Assembly (NCBI RefSeq): GCF_000016325.1
Contig: NC_009436.1
Coordinates: forward strand, 2,046,001-2,110,000
Source: Enterobacter sp. 638
GTDB taxonomy: Bacteria > Pseudomonadota > Gammaproteobacteria > Enterobacterales > Enterobacteriaceae
Direction of reading: 5' to 3'
Length of the DNA: 64,000 bases
Shown: positions 8,616-16,995 of the stretch, in pieces
How positions within the stretch are numbered: the stretch's first letter is position 1
How the letters are laid out: each line of letters opens with the position of its first letter
Position numbers and translations under genes: made by a program
Notes under the pieces: generated by a model
What the model was told of the DNA's origin: nothing
Seen by the model: only the letters and a program-made list of their open reading frames with translations
The model's database searches: none

Positions 8616-9095
8616 TTAGTGCGCTTTTTTAACCTGGGTACAAATTTCAGGTACCGGATCGCAGCCGCTGGTGTCGGCTTTTTTAACTTCTTCCAGCGCG
8701 CTTGCCACGGTATGACGAGCTAAAACCTCTAACGAAGCTTGCTCCGCTTCATCGGCGATAGATTTGAAGTACCAGCACGCGTTGGCGCTGACCACGCAGC
8801 GAGCCGGCACGTCTGGACGTGACGCCCACAGCTTTTTATCTTCCGTAACGGAAATATAGATATCGCGCAGGGTGATTTTATCAGCCGGGCGGCCAAGATG
8901 AATGGAACCGTTGCGGCCAAGCGTTGAGACGATAATGCCGTCACGCGTGAGCGGAACCATTAATTTGCGGATAAAGCTCGGATTGGCTTCCAGCCCGTAG
9001 GCCAGAATCGTACTCGTTGAACGTTCACCCGATTGCTCCGCCATCGCTACGCTGAGAACCATCTGCAAAGCTGTCGGGAAGCGGTAATCTAACAT
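8616..9095 (-). CDS. oqxR: OqxR, Rrf2-family repressor of oqxAB
   Basis: This is a 159-residue Rrf2-type winged-helix regulator. The DNA-binding part is at the N-terminus (MLDYRFPTALQMVLSVAMAE, then NPSFIRKLMVPLTRDGII). Cys100 and Cys107 lie in the segment where some Rrf2 proteins carry metal or redox ligands. Its place after oqxB on the opposite strand is that of oqxR in Klebsiella and Enterobacter, where loss-of-function mutations raise OqxAB expression. I chose the ATG at 9095, with AGGA eight bases upstream. The upstream in-frame ATG at 9137 lacks a ribosome site. The gene appears intact. Confidence 0.92.
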   Translation of the reverse strand: MLDYRFPTALQMVLSVAMAEQSGERSTSTILAYGLEANPSFIRKLMVPLTRDGIIVSTLGRNGSIHLGRPADKITLRDIYISVTEDKKLWASRPDVPARCVVSANACWYFKSIADEAEQASLEVLARHTVASALEEVKKADTSGCDPVPEICTQVKKAH

Positions 9096-9256
9096 TATAG
9101 TGTCCTGGGTTGCGGTGAATTTTGTTCTTTTTGGCACCGCAGAGGTGAATAAACAGTGAGCAACATAATAACAAATACGCTAATTTTTTTGAAGCAGTGC
9201 AGGCTTAACCTGTGACGTAAAAAAGAGTTTCCGGCGCGCGCTGAATGTGAAGAGGG

Positions 9257-9391
9257 ATGAACAGCGCACGCGCAATCCTTTTTGGCGTCGGCTTTCTGGT
9301 GGGACCGTTACTGACGCTGGTACGGATGGTGACCGGCCGCGTTGCACCATCTGACGATGGCGATGTGTCTCGCCGCAGACCCACGTATTAA
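9257..9391 (+). CDS. Candidate 44-residue membrane microprotein
   Basis: A short frame starts at ATG 9257 behind GAAGAGGG and ends at TAA 9389-9391. The predicted peptide has a small basic start (MNSARA), one hydrophobic segment (ILFGVGFLVGPLLTLV) and a polar, charged tail (APSDDGDVSRRRPTY). That is the profile of a single-pass inner-membrane microprotein. It fills the gap between oqxR and the ABATE gene. I do not recognise a family, and a decayed start of a longer membrane gene is possible. Confidence 0.45.
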   Translation: MNSARAILFGVGFLVGPLLTLVRMVTGRVAPSDDGDVSRRRPTY

Positions 9392-9421
9392 ACCCGCTCC
9401 TTTCCGTCGAAGTCATAATCG

Positions 9422-9997
9422 CTATGCATTCTTCCTGTTTCTGAAGGCCGCCACTTTCATGCGATTGCCACACGTCGCCATACTGCACCAACGGCGGCGA
9501 TGCGATTTACTCAAGTCGTGGAAAAGTAAAATACAGTTATGTGCTTCACACTGGCGCACGAATTCAAATTTATCGCCTGTGACCAGTTTCACCAGTGCAT
9601 CAGCAATGGGCCAGAGAAAGCTTTCGGGGCTATGGCTGACAGCATGAGAATCGACGCGATAGCGCTGCGTATCTTCATCCCATTGCAGTCTCGTCAGAGG
9701 ATGCCCTTTCTCAAGAATCCGGTTAACGGTATCCAAATCAACCGCAACAGAGTTCATCGCGGCATGCACGATAGCCCTTGAGGCGTCACGCAGCTGGCGA
9801 GCTTCTGTTAATAATCCAGCCGGTGCCTCCGTCCCCTTGGATACCAGGCCAGCCGTTATCAGCCAGTCAATGACGCTGAGATCGTCCTCAAAGCAATCAT
9901 GTCGATCGTCACCTGTCCCATATTCGCTGTTGATGAAATCCAGAGCGAGGTTATCGGCCAGAAAGAGAGGCGGGGAAGAGAGCTGTTTGAAATCCAT
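9422..9997 (-). CDS. ABATE domain / CGNR zinc-finger protein, probable regulator
   Basis: This is a 191-residue protein. Its N-terminal part, with LADNLALDFINSEYG, marks an ABATE domain, and its C-terminal part is a CGNR zinc finger with paired cysteines (CEAHNC, then RRRWCSMATCGNR). Proteins of this architecture are thought to be stress- or ligand-responsive transcriptional regulators in bacteria. It is divergent from an alpha/beta hydrolase, and the 92-bp gap carries three GGTTAC elements, so it probably controls the hydrolase and itself. The ligand is unknown. Confidence 0.8.
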   Translation of the reverse strand: MDFKQLSSPPLFLADNLALDFINSEYGTGDDRHDCFEDDLSVIDWLITAGLVSKGTEAPAGLLTEARQLRDASRAIVHAAMNSVAVDLDTVNRILEKGHPLTRLQWDEDTQRYRVDSHAVSHSPESFLWPIADALVKLVTGDKFEFVRQCEAHNCILLFHDLSKSHRRRWCSMATCGNRMKVAAFRNRKNA

Positions 9998-10029
9998 ATT
10001 CGTCCGTAACTTATAAAATCATTTTGACA

Positions 10030-10077
10030 GGTTACCAAATTTACATGTAACCTTCAAATTCACACTTTAAAGGTTAC
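10030..10077. promoter_or_regulatory. Three GGTTAC elements between ABATE gene and hydrolase
   Basis: GGTTAC at 10030-10035 and GTAACC at 10047-10052 form an inverted pair. A third GGTTAC lies at 10072-10077, 42 bases (about four helical turns) from the first and just ahead of the hydrolase ribosome site. The arrangement resembles a regulator operator. I infer it is bound by the divergent CGNR protein. Confidence 0.55.
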
Positions 10078-10089
10078 AAGGGGTTTGTC

Positions 10090-11016
10090 ATGGCATCTTC
10101 CACAATCGGGCTTCCTGCTGCAGATAACGCATCCGCCTTACACGCGATAAGAACTCATTACCGATACAAACAGGCAGGCGATGTTAAGGTTTTCTACCGA
10201 GAAGCAGGTGACCCTAAATCCCCTACGCTTCTGATGCTTCATGGCTTTGCGGGTTCCTCATTTATGTTTCGCGACCTGATTGCCCAGTTGGCCGATCGTT
10301 ATCATTTGATTGCGCCAGATTTGCCGGGCTTTGGTTATACCGAAGCACCAGAGAGGGGTGAATATGCTTATACTTTTGACCAGCTTGCCGAGACAATTAA
10401 TCAGTTCACTGAAGAACTTAATCTCGATACCTATGCGCTGATGGTTCATGACTACGGCGCGCCTGTCGGGTGGCGAATGGCGTTAGCACATCCGCAGCGT
10501 GTGACCGCCATCATTTCCCAGAATGGCAATGCCTATGAAGAGGGACTGGGAGAAGCCTGGGCGCCTATTCAGACATACTGGCGCGATCCCACGCCAGAGA
10601 ACCGGAGTGCCTTAAGTGAATTTCCAACGCCGGCTTCCATAAAATGGCAGTATCTGGAAGGGGTTAGCGATCAGAGCCTTGTTTCACCTGATGGCTATTC
10701 GCTAGAAGGGATGCAGGTTTTGCGCCCTGGCAATGCAGAAATCCAGCTCGACCTGTTATTGGACTACGCCTCAAATGTCATGATGTACCCCCAATTCCAG
10801 CACTATTTTCGTGATAATCAGCCCCCGCTGTTAGCCGTCTGGGGAAAACACGATCCTTTCTTCATGGCAGCGGGTGCTGAAGCCTGGAAACGCGATATTC
10901 CTGATGCCGTCATTAACTTCTACGATACTGGCCACTTCGCACTCGAAACGCACGCAAAAGAGATTGGTCTTGACGTTCGCAACTTTCTGGACCGTCATAT
11001 CCGTCCGTCAGATTAA
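10090..11016 (+). CDS. Alpha/beta hydrolase, epoxide hydrolase / haloalkane dehalogenase type
   Basis: This is a 308-residue alpha/beta-hydrolase-fold enzyme. The oxyanion segment LMLHGFAGSSFMFRDL is followed by a nucleophile elbow carrying Asp instead of Ser (MVHDYGAPVG). This is the mark of haloalkane dehalogenases and soluble epoxide hydrolases, which form an ester intermediate on Asp. A late acid in AVWGKHDPFF and the catalytic His in YDTGHFALETH complete the triad. There is no signal peptide. An AAGGGG ribosome site precedes the ATG. It is divergent from the ABATE/CGNR gene and probably part of a detoxification response. The substrate is unknown. Confidence 0.85.
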   Translation: MASSTIGLPAADNASALHAIRTHYRYKQAGDVKVFYREAGDPKSPTLLMLHGFAGSSFMFRDLIAQLADRYHLIAPDLPGFGYTEAPERGEYAYTFDQLAETINQFTEELNLDTYALMVHDYGAPVGWRMALAHPQRVTAIISQNGNAYEEGLGEAWAPIQTYWRDPTPENRSALSEFPTPASIKWQYLEGVSDQSLVSPDGYSLEGMQVLRPGNAEIQLDLLLDYASNVMMYPQFQHYFRDNQPPLLAVWGKHDPFFMAAGAEAWKRDIPDAVINFYDTGHFALETHAKEIGLDVRNFLDRHIRPSD

Positions 11017-11051
11017 CTCCCCGCGCGGACACAGTGGCCTTCTGCGCTGAA

Positions 11052-11074
11052 TATAAAAATGAACTCCAGCCAGC
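11052..11074 (+). repeat. Short dispersed repeat, copy 1
   Basis: The segment TATAAAAATGAAC-T-CCAGCCAGC recurs at 15559-15580 with one base missing. Both copies lie in gaps beside alpha/beta hydrolase genes. It may be a relic of a duplicated gene or a small intergenic repeat. Confidence 0.4.
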
Positions 11075-11217
11075 GCGTATATCGCTAGCGATGAAACGTT
11101 GGCTAAAGCAATTCCCTAAAGGAGAACAATCACAGCTGTCATCAGTATCTGCTTAGGCTCTTAGTTAATTGGTGAAGCACTCGGCTAGTGTGGCGGCCAC
11201 CTGACCGCCATTTACCG

Positions 11218-11760
11218 TTAATGTGCTCGCTGAATGTGTGACAGGGCTACAAGGAGATTTTTTTTATCCGCAGCACTAAGCCCAGGGGCCGTCATCTGAG
11301 ATTCCAGCCACGCCATCTCGGCTTCGGAAAAGGAGCCGACCATCAGACGCTGGCTGATGGCCATCATTATCCGTGTGTCAGTCTGCTGTATCTTTTGTCG
11401 GGTATTTGCAAGGTCGGTAACGGGAGCACTGGCCTGCGGCGTGGCCAGCCAGTCGGCTAGACAGCGGTACTGAATTGCCTTCCCGGCATTCATCAGCGCG
11501 TTGACAAAAGGGACAACGGTGTCGGAAGCCAGTCCGGCGTCGTGTGCATTTTTTGTCATAGCGTCTATGACGATTTTCTCTCGAGGCAGGTCTTCAACGG
11601 GCAGATGATGCAGCGCTTTATAGCCAGCCACATCTGGCATTAACAGCATGCGTTCATTCAGTACGGATGACAGTTCCCCGAGCGACACGGAAGTCACTGA
11701 ACCGGCAAAAACTGTACTGCACATAAGCAGTGAAGAGAGGAAGAGGGTAAAAAAGTGCAT
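11218..11760 (-). CDS. aroQ: Periplasmic chorismate mutase, AroQ gamma class
   Basis: This is a 180-residue secreted chorismate mutase, which converts chorismate to prephenate. The N-terminal signal peptide MHFFTLFLSSLLMCSTVFAG is clear. The mature helical protein fits the gamma class of AroQ: LNERMLLMPDVAGYKALHHL carries the Arg and Lys that hold the substrate, and EKIVIDAMTKNAHDAGL follows. Such periplasmic enzymes occur in Salmonella and other enterobacteria with no settled physiological role. The gene stands alone, with neither aromatic biosynthesis genes nor a cyclohexadienyl dehydratase gene beside it. Confidence 0.85.
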   Translation of the reverse strand: MHFFTLFLSSLLMCSTVFAGSVTSVSLGELSSVLNERMLLMPDVAGYKALHHLPVEDLPREKIVIDAMTKNAHDAGLASDTVVPFVNALMNAGKAIQYRCLADWLATPQASAPVTDLANTRQKIQQTDTRIMMAISQRLMVGSFSEAEMAWLESQMTAPGLSAADKKNLLVALSHIQRAH

Positions 11761-12183
11761 AATGAATCGGCTCAGTTAGATGAAAACTGACATTAGCCTA
11801 CATTATGAATAATAACATTGTGTTATTGTTTTGTTTCAAAAATATAATCAGGGGTGTAAGCGTCATTTCTGCTGGGATTTTAATGTCATAGAATGCAGGG
11901 CTGATAGGTGTTGGCAACAACAGGGGATTGGAAAAAATCGTCTTTACTGTGCAGATTGCCAGGCTCTATCAAGGTGGCAACAACGTCCATTATCCCTTTA
12001 GTTACTCACCCTGAACAGGGCTACCGATCCTCTGCTGCAATACCGTCGCTCCGCTTGCTGTCCCGAGCCAGGTTCCTACTCAAAGATCCTGCAAGGTGAG
12101 CGAGTTGAGTAGGGTTGTCCCTCATGAGCGAGGAGCGGACACAGCACTATCCGATATTTAAAATGGGCTGCGCCGCTTCTGCA
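11761..12183. other. Intergenic stretch without a supported gene
   Basis: No credible gene is seen in these 423 bases. Bases 12126-12140 (GAGCGAGGAGCGGAC) are an exact reverse-complement match to 23435-23449, which places one member of the GTCCGC repeat group here. A short frame at 11908-12099 has no ribosome site or recognisable family. Confidence 0.5.
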
Positions 12184-13377
12184 TTACCTCAGTCTCGCCG
12201 GACTTTTCAGCATCCAAATCAGCGCCAAACTGCAGACCATGACGACCGCCGCCAGTAACGCCATTGTCTGAAGACCGACTTTTGTCGATACCATGCCGCC
12301 GACAAGCGCGCCCGTTCCGATCGCGGTATTGAAAATGGCGACGTAGACGGCTGAAGCGGGCTGCGCCGCATTTCCCGCACTACGCAGCAACCAGGTTTGT
12401 AAGCCAACGAATACGATGGCCATTCCTGCTCCCCAGATGGCAAGCAGCGCACCGGTGGACCAAATCGGAAGCGATGACCCGCTCTTCACACCCAGCATTC
12501 CCAGCGCGGCTGCGCTGAGCAGCAGTGACGTCATCACCAGTATTTTGATATGTCGATCAATAAGCTTACCGGCAATGATATTTCCCAGTAGACCGGCGAG
12601 TCCTGAAATAAGCAGCAGAGCTGAAATGGTTGCCGCGGGTACCCCATGGGTTTGAGTCAGCAGCGGCTCGATATACGTGAATGCGGCGAAGTGGGCGGAA
12701 ATAATGCAGGCCGTGGCACCGAAGAGTGAAAGCAGGCGCGGATTTTTAAATATCCCGACGTAAACCCTCAGCTCTAGCCGCTGCGGTGCCGACAGCGTGG
12801 GCAGCGTCCAGAGTAACGCCACGGCGGTTGCCAATGACAGAACGGTTATCGCGGTAAATGCCTGTCGCCATCCGGCCATGTCGGCAATCAAACTCGATAG
12901 CGGTACACCCAGCACGCTGGCCGCTGAAACGCCGGAAAAAATGACTGCAGTAGCCAACCCCAACCTATCGACCGGAACCAGCTGTATGGCCACGGTACCA
13001 ATTAATGCCCAGAAAGCGCCGTGTGCCACGGCACCCGACATTCTTGCCGTCATGAAGATCTGCATGGTGTGTGACTGCGTCGCCGCCAGGCAAGAGAGTG
13101 CCAAAATCAACATGAGCCCAATCAGCAGTGCCTTGCGGGAAAACCGGGTGGGGATCGCGCCGGCCAGCAAAGCGGCAAGCGCGGCCACCCAGCCGTAGGC
13201 GGTAACGGCAAGACCCGCTCCCGCTTCCGTCTGATGTAAGTCTTTCGCCAACGCGCTGAGCATGCCAACAGGGGCGAGTTCGCTGGTCACAATCGTAAAT
13301 GCGCTGATCCCAAGCGCTGTTACTGCGAGCCAGGCACGCATGGGTACCGTGTTTACCTGTAAGACACTGTCGTTCAT
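12184..13377 (-). CDS. MFS exporter, SotB/sugar-efflux-like
   Basis: This is a 397-residue major facilitator superfamily transporter with twelve predicted membrane helices and no long soluble domain. The early segment AFTIVTSELAPVGMLSALA and the inner GVPLSSLIADMAGWRQAF resemble DHA1 exporters such as SotB (YdeA). I chose the ATG at 13377, which has AAGGA about nine bases upstream and gives the family's usual length. The in-frame start at 13461 adds 28 residues without a ribosome site. It is divergent from a LysR regulator that probably controls it. The exported compound is unknown. Confidence 0.82.
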   Translation of the reverse strand: MNDSVLQVNTVPMRAWLAVTALGISAFTIVTSELAPVGMLSALAKDLHQTEAGAGLAVTAYGWVAALAALLAGAIPTRFSRKALLIGLMLILALSCLAATQSHTMQIFMTARMSGAVAHGAFWALIGTVAIQLVPVDRLGLATAVIFSGVSAASVLGVPLSSLIADMAGWRQAFTAITVLSLATAVALLWTLPTLSAPQRLELRVYVGIFKNPRLLSLFGATACIISAHFAAFTYIEPLLTQTHGVPAATISALLLISGLAGLLGNIIAGKLIDRHIKILVMTSLLLSAAALGMLGVKSGSSLPIWSTGALLAIWGAGMAIVFVGLQTWLLRSAGNAAQPASAVYVAIFNTAIGTGALVGGMVSTKVGLQTMALLAAVVMVCSLALIWMLKSPARLR

Positions 13378-13547
13378 TTGATGTATATCCTTGAAAAAAT
13401 TGAATGAAAAGGATTGATTTACCCGATGCCGTCGGGTTTCTGGTTCGTTCCTCGTTGTCATCTCGTTGCATGACGTGCAGTATCATCGTGAGATAAGTGA
13501 CAAAACAGCCCTGAAAATGGAGAGCCGTTTTCCATAAACGGAAAAAG

Positions 13548-14441
13548 ATGAAAACAGATTTTAACTGGGACGATACGCGGATTTTTTTGGCTATCGCCCG
13601 CGCGGGTACGCTGAGCGGCGCGGCAGAAGCCATGAATATGGGCATTGCCACCCTGTCAAGAAGGCTGGACCGGCTTGAAAAGTCGCTGTCTGTTCCCCTT
13701 TTCAGCCGACATCAGAGCGGCTATCGGTTAACAGATGATGGCGAGGCTCTGCTGGAACACGCTGAGGCACTTGAATATGCAGGACTGGCATTTGGTGAGA
13801 TGGCGAGACTACAGGGTCACGTTGCCGGGCAAGTCCGGCTGGCGACGTCGGACAATCTGGCCGCGCATTATATTTTGCCTTCGCTCAACGCGTTGATGGA
13901 TAAGCATCCCGACCTGCGGGTAGAAGTGCTCAGCGGCGTGCAATCCGTCAATCTACATCGACGGGACGCAGATTTAGCGATACGGATGATCAAACCTGAT
14001 AGCGGAAACTTGACGCTGAAACGTCTCGGAAATGTGGGGTTCGGCTTATACGGCGCTGCCGCCTATATAAAAACGTGCGCTGAAGGGCCCGCTGACGTAG
14101 CGTTCAGTCACGCTCAGTATGTCGGGTGGCCAGAATCTCATCAGCATCTGCCCGCTGCGCGCTGGGTCACGCGGATGCTTCGGGGCAGGGCGTGCCGAAT
14201 GGAAGCGAACACTCTGGTGGCCCAGTTAGCGGCTGTGTCAGCGGGAATAGGCCTTGGCGTATTGCCGCACTTTATGGCACGGAAAAACGGCCTGCAATGT
14301 GTGAATCCGCAGATCGGCGTCGATCAAACCCTATGGCTGGTGATGCATTCCGACTTAGCCAACTCTCGGCGAGTAAGGGTGGTCGCCGATCATTTAATTG
14401 CCCTGTTTGATGAGATACAAGATCAACTGGCGTTGCCATAA
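13548..14441 (+). CDS. LysR-family transcriptional regulator
   Basis: This is a 297-residue LysR-type regulator. The N-terminal helix-turn-helix (DDTRIFLAIARAGTLSGAAE, then ATLSRRLDRLEKSL) is followed by an effector domain beginning near residue 88 (GQVRLATSDNLAAHYI). The layout is that of the small subgroup with a degenerate substrate-binding domain. It is divergent from the MFS exporter across about 170 bases. The likely role is control of that exporter. The inducer cannot be inferred. Confidence 0.85.
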   Translation: MKTDFNWDDTRIFLAIARAGTLSGAAEAMNMGIATLSRRLDRLEKSLSVPLFSRHQSGYRLTDDGEALLEHAEALEYAGLAFGEMARLQGHVAGQVRLATSDNLAAHYILPSLNALMDKHPDLRVEVLSGVQSVNLHRRDADLAIRMIKPDSGNLTLKRLGNVGFGLYGAAAYIKTCAEGPADVAFSHAQYVGWPESHQHLPAARWVTRMLRGRACRMEANTLVAQLAAVSAGIGLGVLPHFMARKNGLQCVNPQIGVDQTLWLVMHSDLANSRRVRVVADHLIALFDEIQDQLALP

Positions 14442-14449
14442 CCCTGAAA

Positions 14450-15472
14450 TTAATGCCCAGAATCGGTATGCACACAGGCGGGTTTAACAACCCGCTTCAA
14501 ATGGTGGTGTATTTCTTCACTGACATTAAAAATGCAGTCCAGGTGATGACTGCGCTCAATAATCAGACTATGTATATTCGGGTTGCCACAGCCTTCAATA
14601 AATTCTGCCATGATCCTGGCATCAAATAATTCATCGTTTTCTGCAAGAAGAACTGTTACCGGAAGGGGCAATGCTGCAACTTGTCTCGTAGGTTGACGCG
14701 GCGTCAGAGCATTCGCCATGTTTACGCTGTATCGCTTAACAAATTCAGGTTTTATTAACAGCACCTCATCGGGGAAATTAAGCGTAACGGCAAAGCGATT
14801 ACCGCACAATAATCCCGCACTGAGCGCATTCAATATAAATGGCCACTGTTCCACCGACGCAAATGGAACGGATACGCTTCTGCGCATTTCTGTCGGCGAA
14901 AAAGGCCCAAACTCAGGCGCAAGTAAAATCAAGCTGTCACTTTTTTGAGTTGGGGTATAACGCGTGAAATAATTAATCAGCATTCCTCCTCCGCTTGAAT
15001 GACCAAACAGATGAATTCTGGCCGCGGGGAATTTTGCGTGGATATGTTCAATAACCGTGTCGACATCCAGCCAGATCTGCTGAGGATGAGAAACTTGCCC
15101 CTTATAACCTGATGAACGCCCGTGCCCACGGATATCAATAAGGCAGGTACAAACCGATCCGCGATGGCCCATTTGGCGGGCAAGGATATCGTAACCCGCA
15201 TCAGAATTGACTCCACCACCGTGATAAACGAGAAGAACCTCTTCCACTGAGCCTGTCGGTTCGTAGAGGCGAATGTTTAATCCGGCTATCTGATATTCAG
15301 CTACCTCTTTAGCGGGGGGTAATAAAGAACTGAGCTGTTTATAGCGGTCGTTAAAACTGATGAAGTCAATCACGTAATAATTCCATGTGGATGAGGGGCC
15401 CTGTCTTTGAAGCGTATCGCGCAAAGCATGCACTATTTTTCTTTTCAGGACTTCCACAAATCGTTTTTTCAT
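14450..15472 (-). CDS. Serine alpha/beta hydrolase
   Basis: This is a 340-residue alpha/beta hydrolase related to the serine aminopeptidase/monoglyceride lipase group. The oxyanion region LLVYHGGGVNSDAGYDILA precedes the nucleophile elbow HLFGHSSGGGML with the catalytic Ser. DIRGHGRSSGYKG is the typical loop before it. The Asp lies near LLAENDELFDA and the His near ERSHHLDCIFN. There is no signal peptide. It is convergent with the upstream LysR gene, only eight bases apart. The physiological ester or lipid is unknown. Confidence 0.78.
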   Translation of the reverse strand: MKKRFVEVLKRKIVHALRDTLQRQGPSSTWNYYVIDFISFNDRYKQLSSLLPPAKEVAEYQIAGLNIRLYEPTGSVEEVLLVYHGGGVNSDAGYDILARQMGHRGSVCTCLIDIRGHGRSSGYKGQVSHPQQIWLDVDTVIEHIHAKFPAARIHLFGHSSGGGMLINYFTRYTPTQKSDSLILLAPEFGPFSPTEMRRSVSVPFASVEQWPFILNALSAGLLCGNRFAVTLNFPDEVLLIKPEFVKRYSVNMANALTPRQPTRQVAALPLPVTVLLAENDELFDARIMAEFIEGCGNPNIHSLIIERSHHLDCIFNVSEEIHHHLKRVVKPACVHTDSGH

Positions 15473-15558
15473 AAAAAGTATTGCTCACCACCTTTGCCAG
15501 AGTAGAGCGCCAATATCAGTTCCTGCCCTCAAGCAACCCCTGTGCCGCACTTCGTCCG

Positions 15559-15580
15559 TATAAAAATGAACCCAGCCAGC
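15559..15580 (+). repeat. Short dispersed repeat, copy 2
   Basis: This matches the segment at 11052-11074 with one missing base. It lies between an alpha/beta hydrolase gene and the omptin gene. Confidence 0.4.
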
Positions 15581-15698
15581 AGTTTGATCCTTACGTAAGT
15601 TTTCAAAAAATTACCAATATTGGCAGTTGATAGTTATTTGTGTGACTTTTAAAATTTGCTCGCAACTCATTGATAAATTTTGATTTAGGGATATAAAA

Positions 15699-16637
15699 AT
15701 GAAAAAAAGTAGTGTTGCAGTGATGATGATGGCAGCGTTTTCAGGAACGGTTTATGCAGGATCGGCGCAATTTACGCCGAATTTTTCCCCAGAGAGTTTA
15801 ACGGTTTCAGCCTCGGGTGGGATGCTGAGCGGGAAATCCCATGAGATGGTTTACGACGAAGTTACAGGGCGTAAAGTCAGCCAACTGGACTGGAAACTCA
15901 AAAATGTCGCTATTCTGAAAGGCGACATATCCTGGGATGCATTCTCTTTTCTGACACTGAATGCTCGCGGCTGGACATCTCTGGCATCGGGCTCTGGTCA
16001 TATGGACGATTATGACTGGCAGGACGACACGCAATCCTCTTGGACAGACCACTCATCTCATCCGGATACGCATGTTAATTATGCCAACGAATACGATCTT
16101 AATGTCAAAGGCTGGGTTTTCCAGGACGAGAATTATAAAGCAGGTTTAACGGCAGGTTATCAGGAAACACGTTTCAGCTGGACGGCTAAAGGCGGTACTT
16201 ACAATTACGATAATGGTGCCAATACCGGCGAATTCCCGGCAGGCGAACGTGGTATCGGATATAGCCAGCGTTTCTCTATGCCATATATTGGCCTGGTCGG
16301 CCAGTATCGTATTAATGACTTTGAATTTAATGCTCTGTTTAAATTCAGTGATTGGGTACGTGCCCATGATAACGACGAGCACTATATGCGCGATCTGACT
16401 TTCCGCGAGAAAACGTCAAATTCACGCTATTACGGCACCTCAGTTGATGCCGGATATTACGTCACGCCGCACGCAAAAGTTTTTGCTGAATTTACCTATA
16501 ACCGTTATGAAGAAGGCAAAGGCGGTACTCAAATTATTGATACCAACACGGGCGAATCAGCATCGATTGGCGGAGATGCTGCCGGTATTTCCAACAGTAA
16601 CTACACTGTTACAGCCGGTCTGCAATATCGCTTCTAA
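15699..16637 (+). CDS. Omptin outer-membrane protease
   Basis: This is a 312-residue beta-barrel protease of the omptin family (OmpT, OmpP, Pla, PgtE). These cut proteins and antimicrobial peptides at basic residues on the cell surface and need LPS. The signal peptide ends at Ala20. The catalytic pairs are visible: Asp104 and Asp106 in HMDDYDW, and Asp226 with His228 in HDNDEHYM. The C-terminus ends in Phe (LQYRF), as needed for barrel assembly. AGGGAT precedes the ATG. The gene is intact and followed by a terminator. Omptins often move on mobile DNA, and a prophage relic lies just downstream. Confidence 0.93.
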   Translation: MKKSSVAVMMMAAFSGTVYAGSAQFTPNFSPESLTVSASGGMLSGKSHEMVYDEVTGRKVSQLDWKLKNVAILKGDISWDAFSFLTLNARGWTSLASGSGHMDDYDWQDDTQSSWTDHSSHPDTHVNYANEYDLNVKGWVFQDENYKAGLTAGYQETRFSWTAKGGTYNYDNGANTGEFPAGERGIGYSQRFSMPYIGLVGQYRINDFEFNALFKFSDWVRAHDNDEHYMRDLTFREKTSNSRYYGTSVDAGYYVTPHAKVFAEFTYNRYEEGKGGTQIIDTNTGESASIGGDAAGISNSNYTVTAGLQYRF

Positions 16638-16670
16638 AACTGCGTAACGCGTATATTTTAAAAAAATACG

Positions 16671-16692
16671 AGGCCCCTTATGGGGCCTTTAT
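16671..16692 (+). terminator. Terminator after omptin gene
   Basis: The stem AGGCCCC/GGGGCCT with loop TTAT is followed by a T-rich tail and lies about 35 bases after the omptin stop codon. Confidence 0.8.
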
Positions 16693-16769
16693 TATGTCTG
16701 GCGAAACTGGAGAGCCGCGCCAGACAAAGCTTCACGCTTTACTACAAGCAGTCAAAAGCCATAAAAAGC

Positions 16770-16963
16770 ACCTAGGGTATGGACGTTATGTGGACACTCT
16801 GTCCACCGCTTTCACCGTTCACCACCAGTGCACTAATATCAACTGCAGTTGCACCTTTGTCACAACCGAAACCCTTTCGCGTTTTATCGTTTCACCGGGT
16901 GAGGTCGTGCCCGCGCCACCGCACCCGACAGCGTCAGGACAACAGCAGAACCAGTGGATGTGA
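16770..16963 (+). pseudogene. ogr: P2-type Ogr/Delta late-gene activator remnant
   Basis: The frame ending at 16963 carries YHQC-like HHQCTNINCSCTFVTTETLS, then RFIVSPGEVVPAPPHPTASG. This is the conserved C-terminal two-thirds of Ogr/Delta, the zinc-binding activator of late transcription in P2-like phages. The N-terminal part is not recognisable: the first CxxC zinc pair is absent and replaced by unrelated sequence, so the protein cannot fold as a normal Ogr. In P2-type prophages ogr sits at the right-hand end near the attachment site. A terminator follows directly. This is the trace of a lost P2-like prophage. Confidence 0.75.
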
Positions 16964-16968
16964 CTAAA

Positions 16969-16995
16969 AAAAGCCCCGCATAAGTGGGGCTTTTT
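16969..16995 (+). terminator. Terminator after ogr remnant
   Basis: The stem AAGCCCC/GGGGCTT around an eight-base loop is followed by TTTTTGCATTTTTT. It lies a few bases after the ogr-remnant stop. Confidence 0.82.

Noticed and set aside
3500..9095. Plasmid-type oqxAB transposon
   Set aside because: No IS26 or other insertion sequence flanks the locus, and rarA and oqxR are in their chromosomal arrangement.
9180..9491. Minus-strand frame overlapping the 44-residue candidate
   Set aside because: No ribosome site, no family resemblance, and it overlaps both the plus-strand small frame and the ABATE gene end.
11908..12099. 63-residue frame in the aroQ-MFS gap
   Set aside because: No ribosome site, no family resemblance and no signal or membrane segment.
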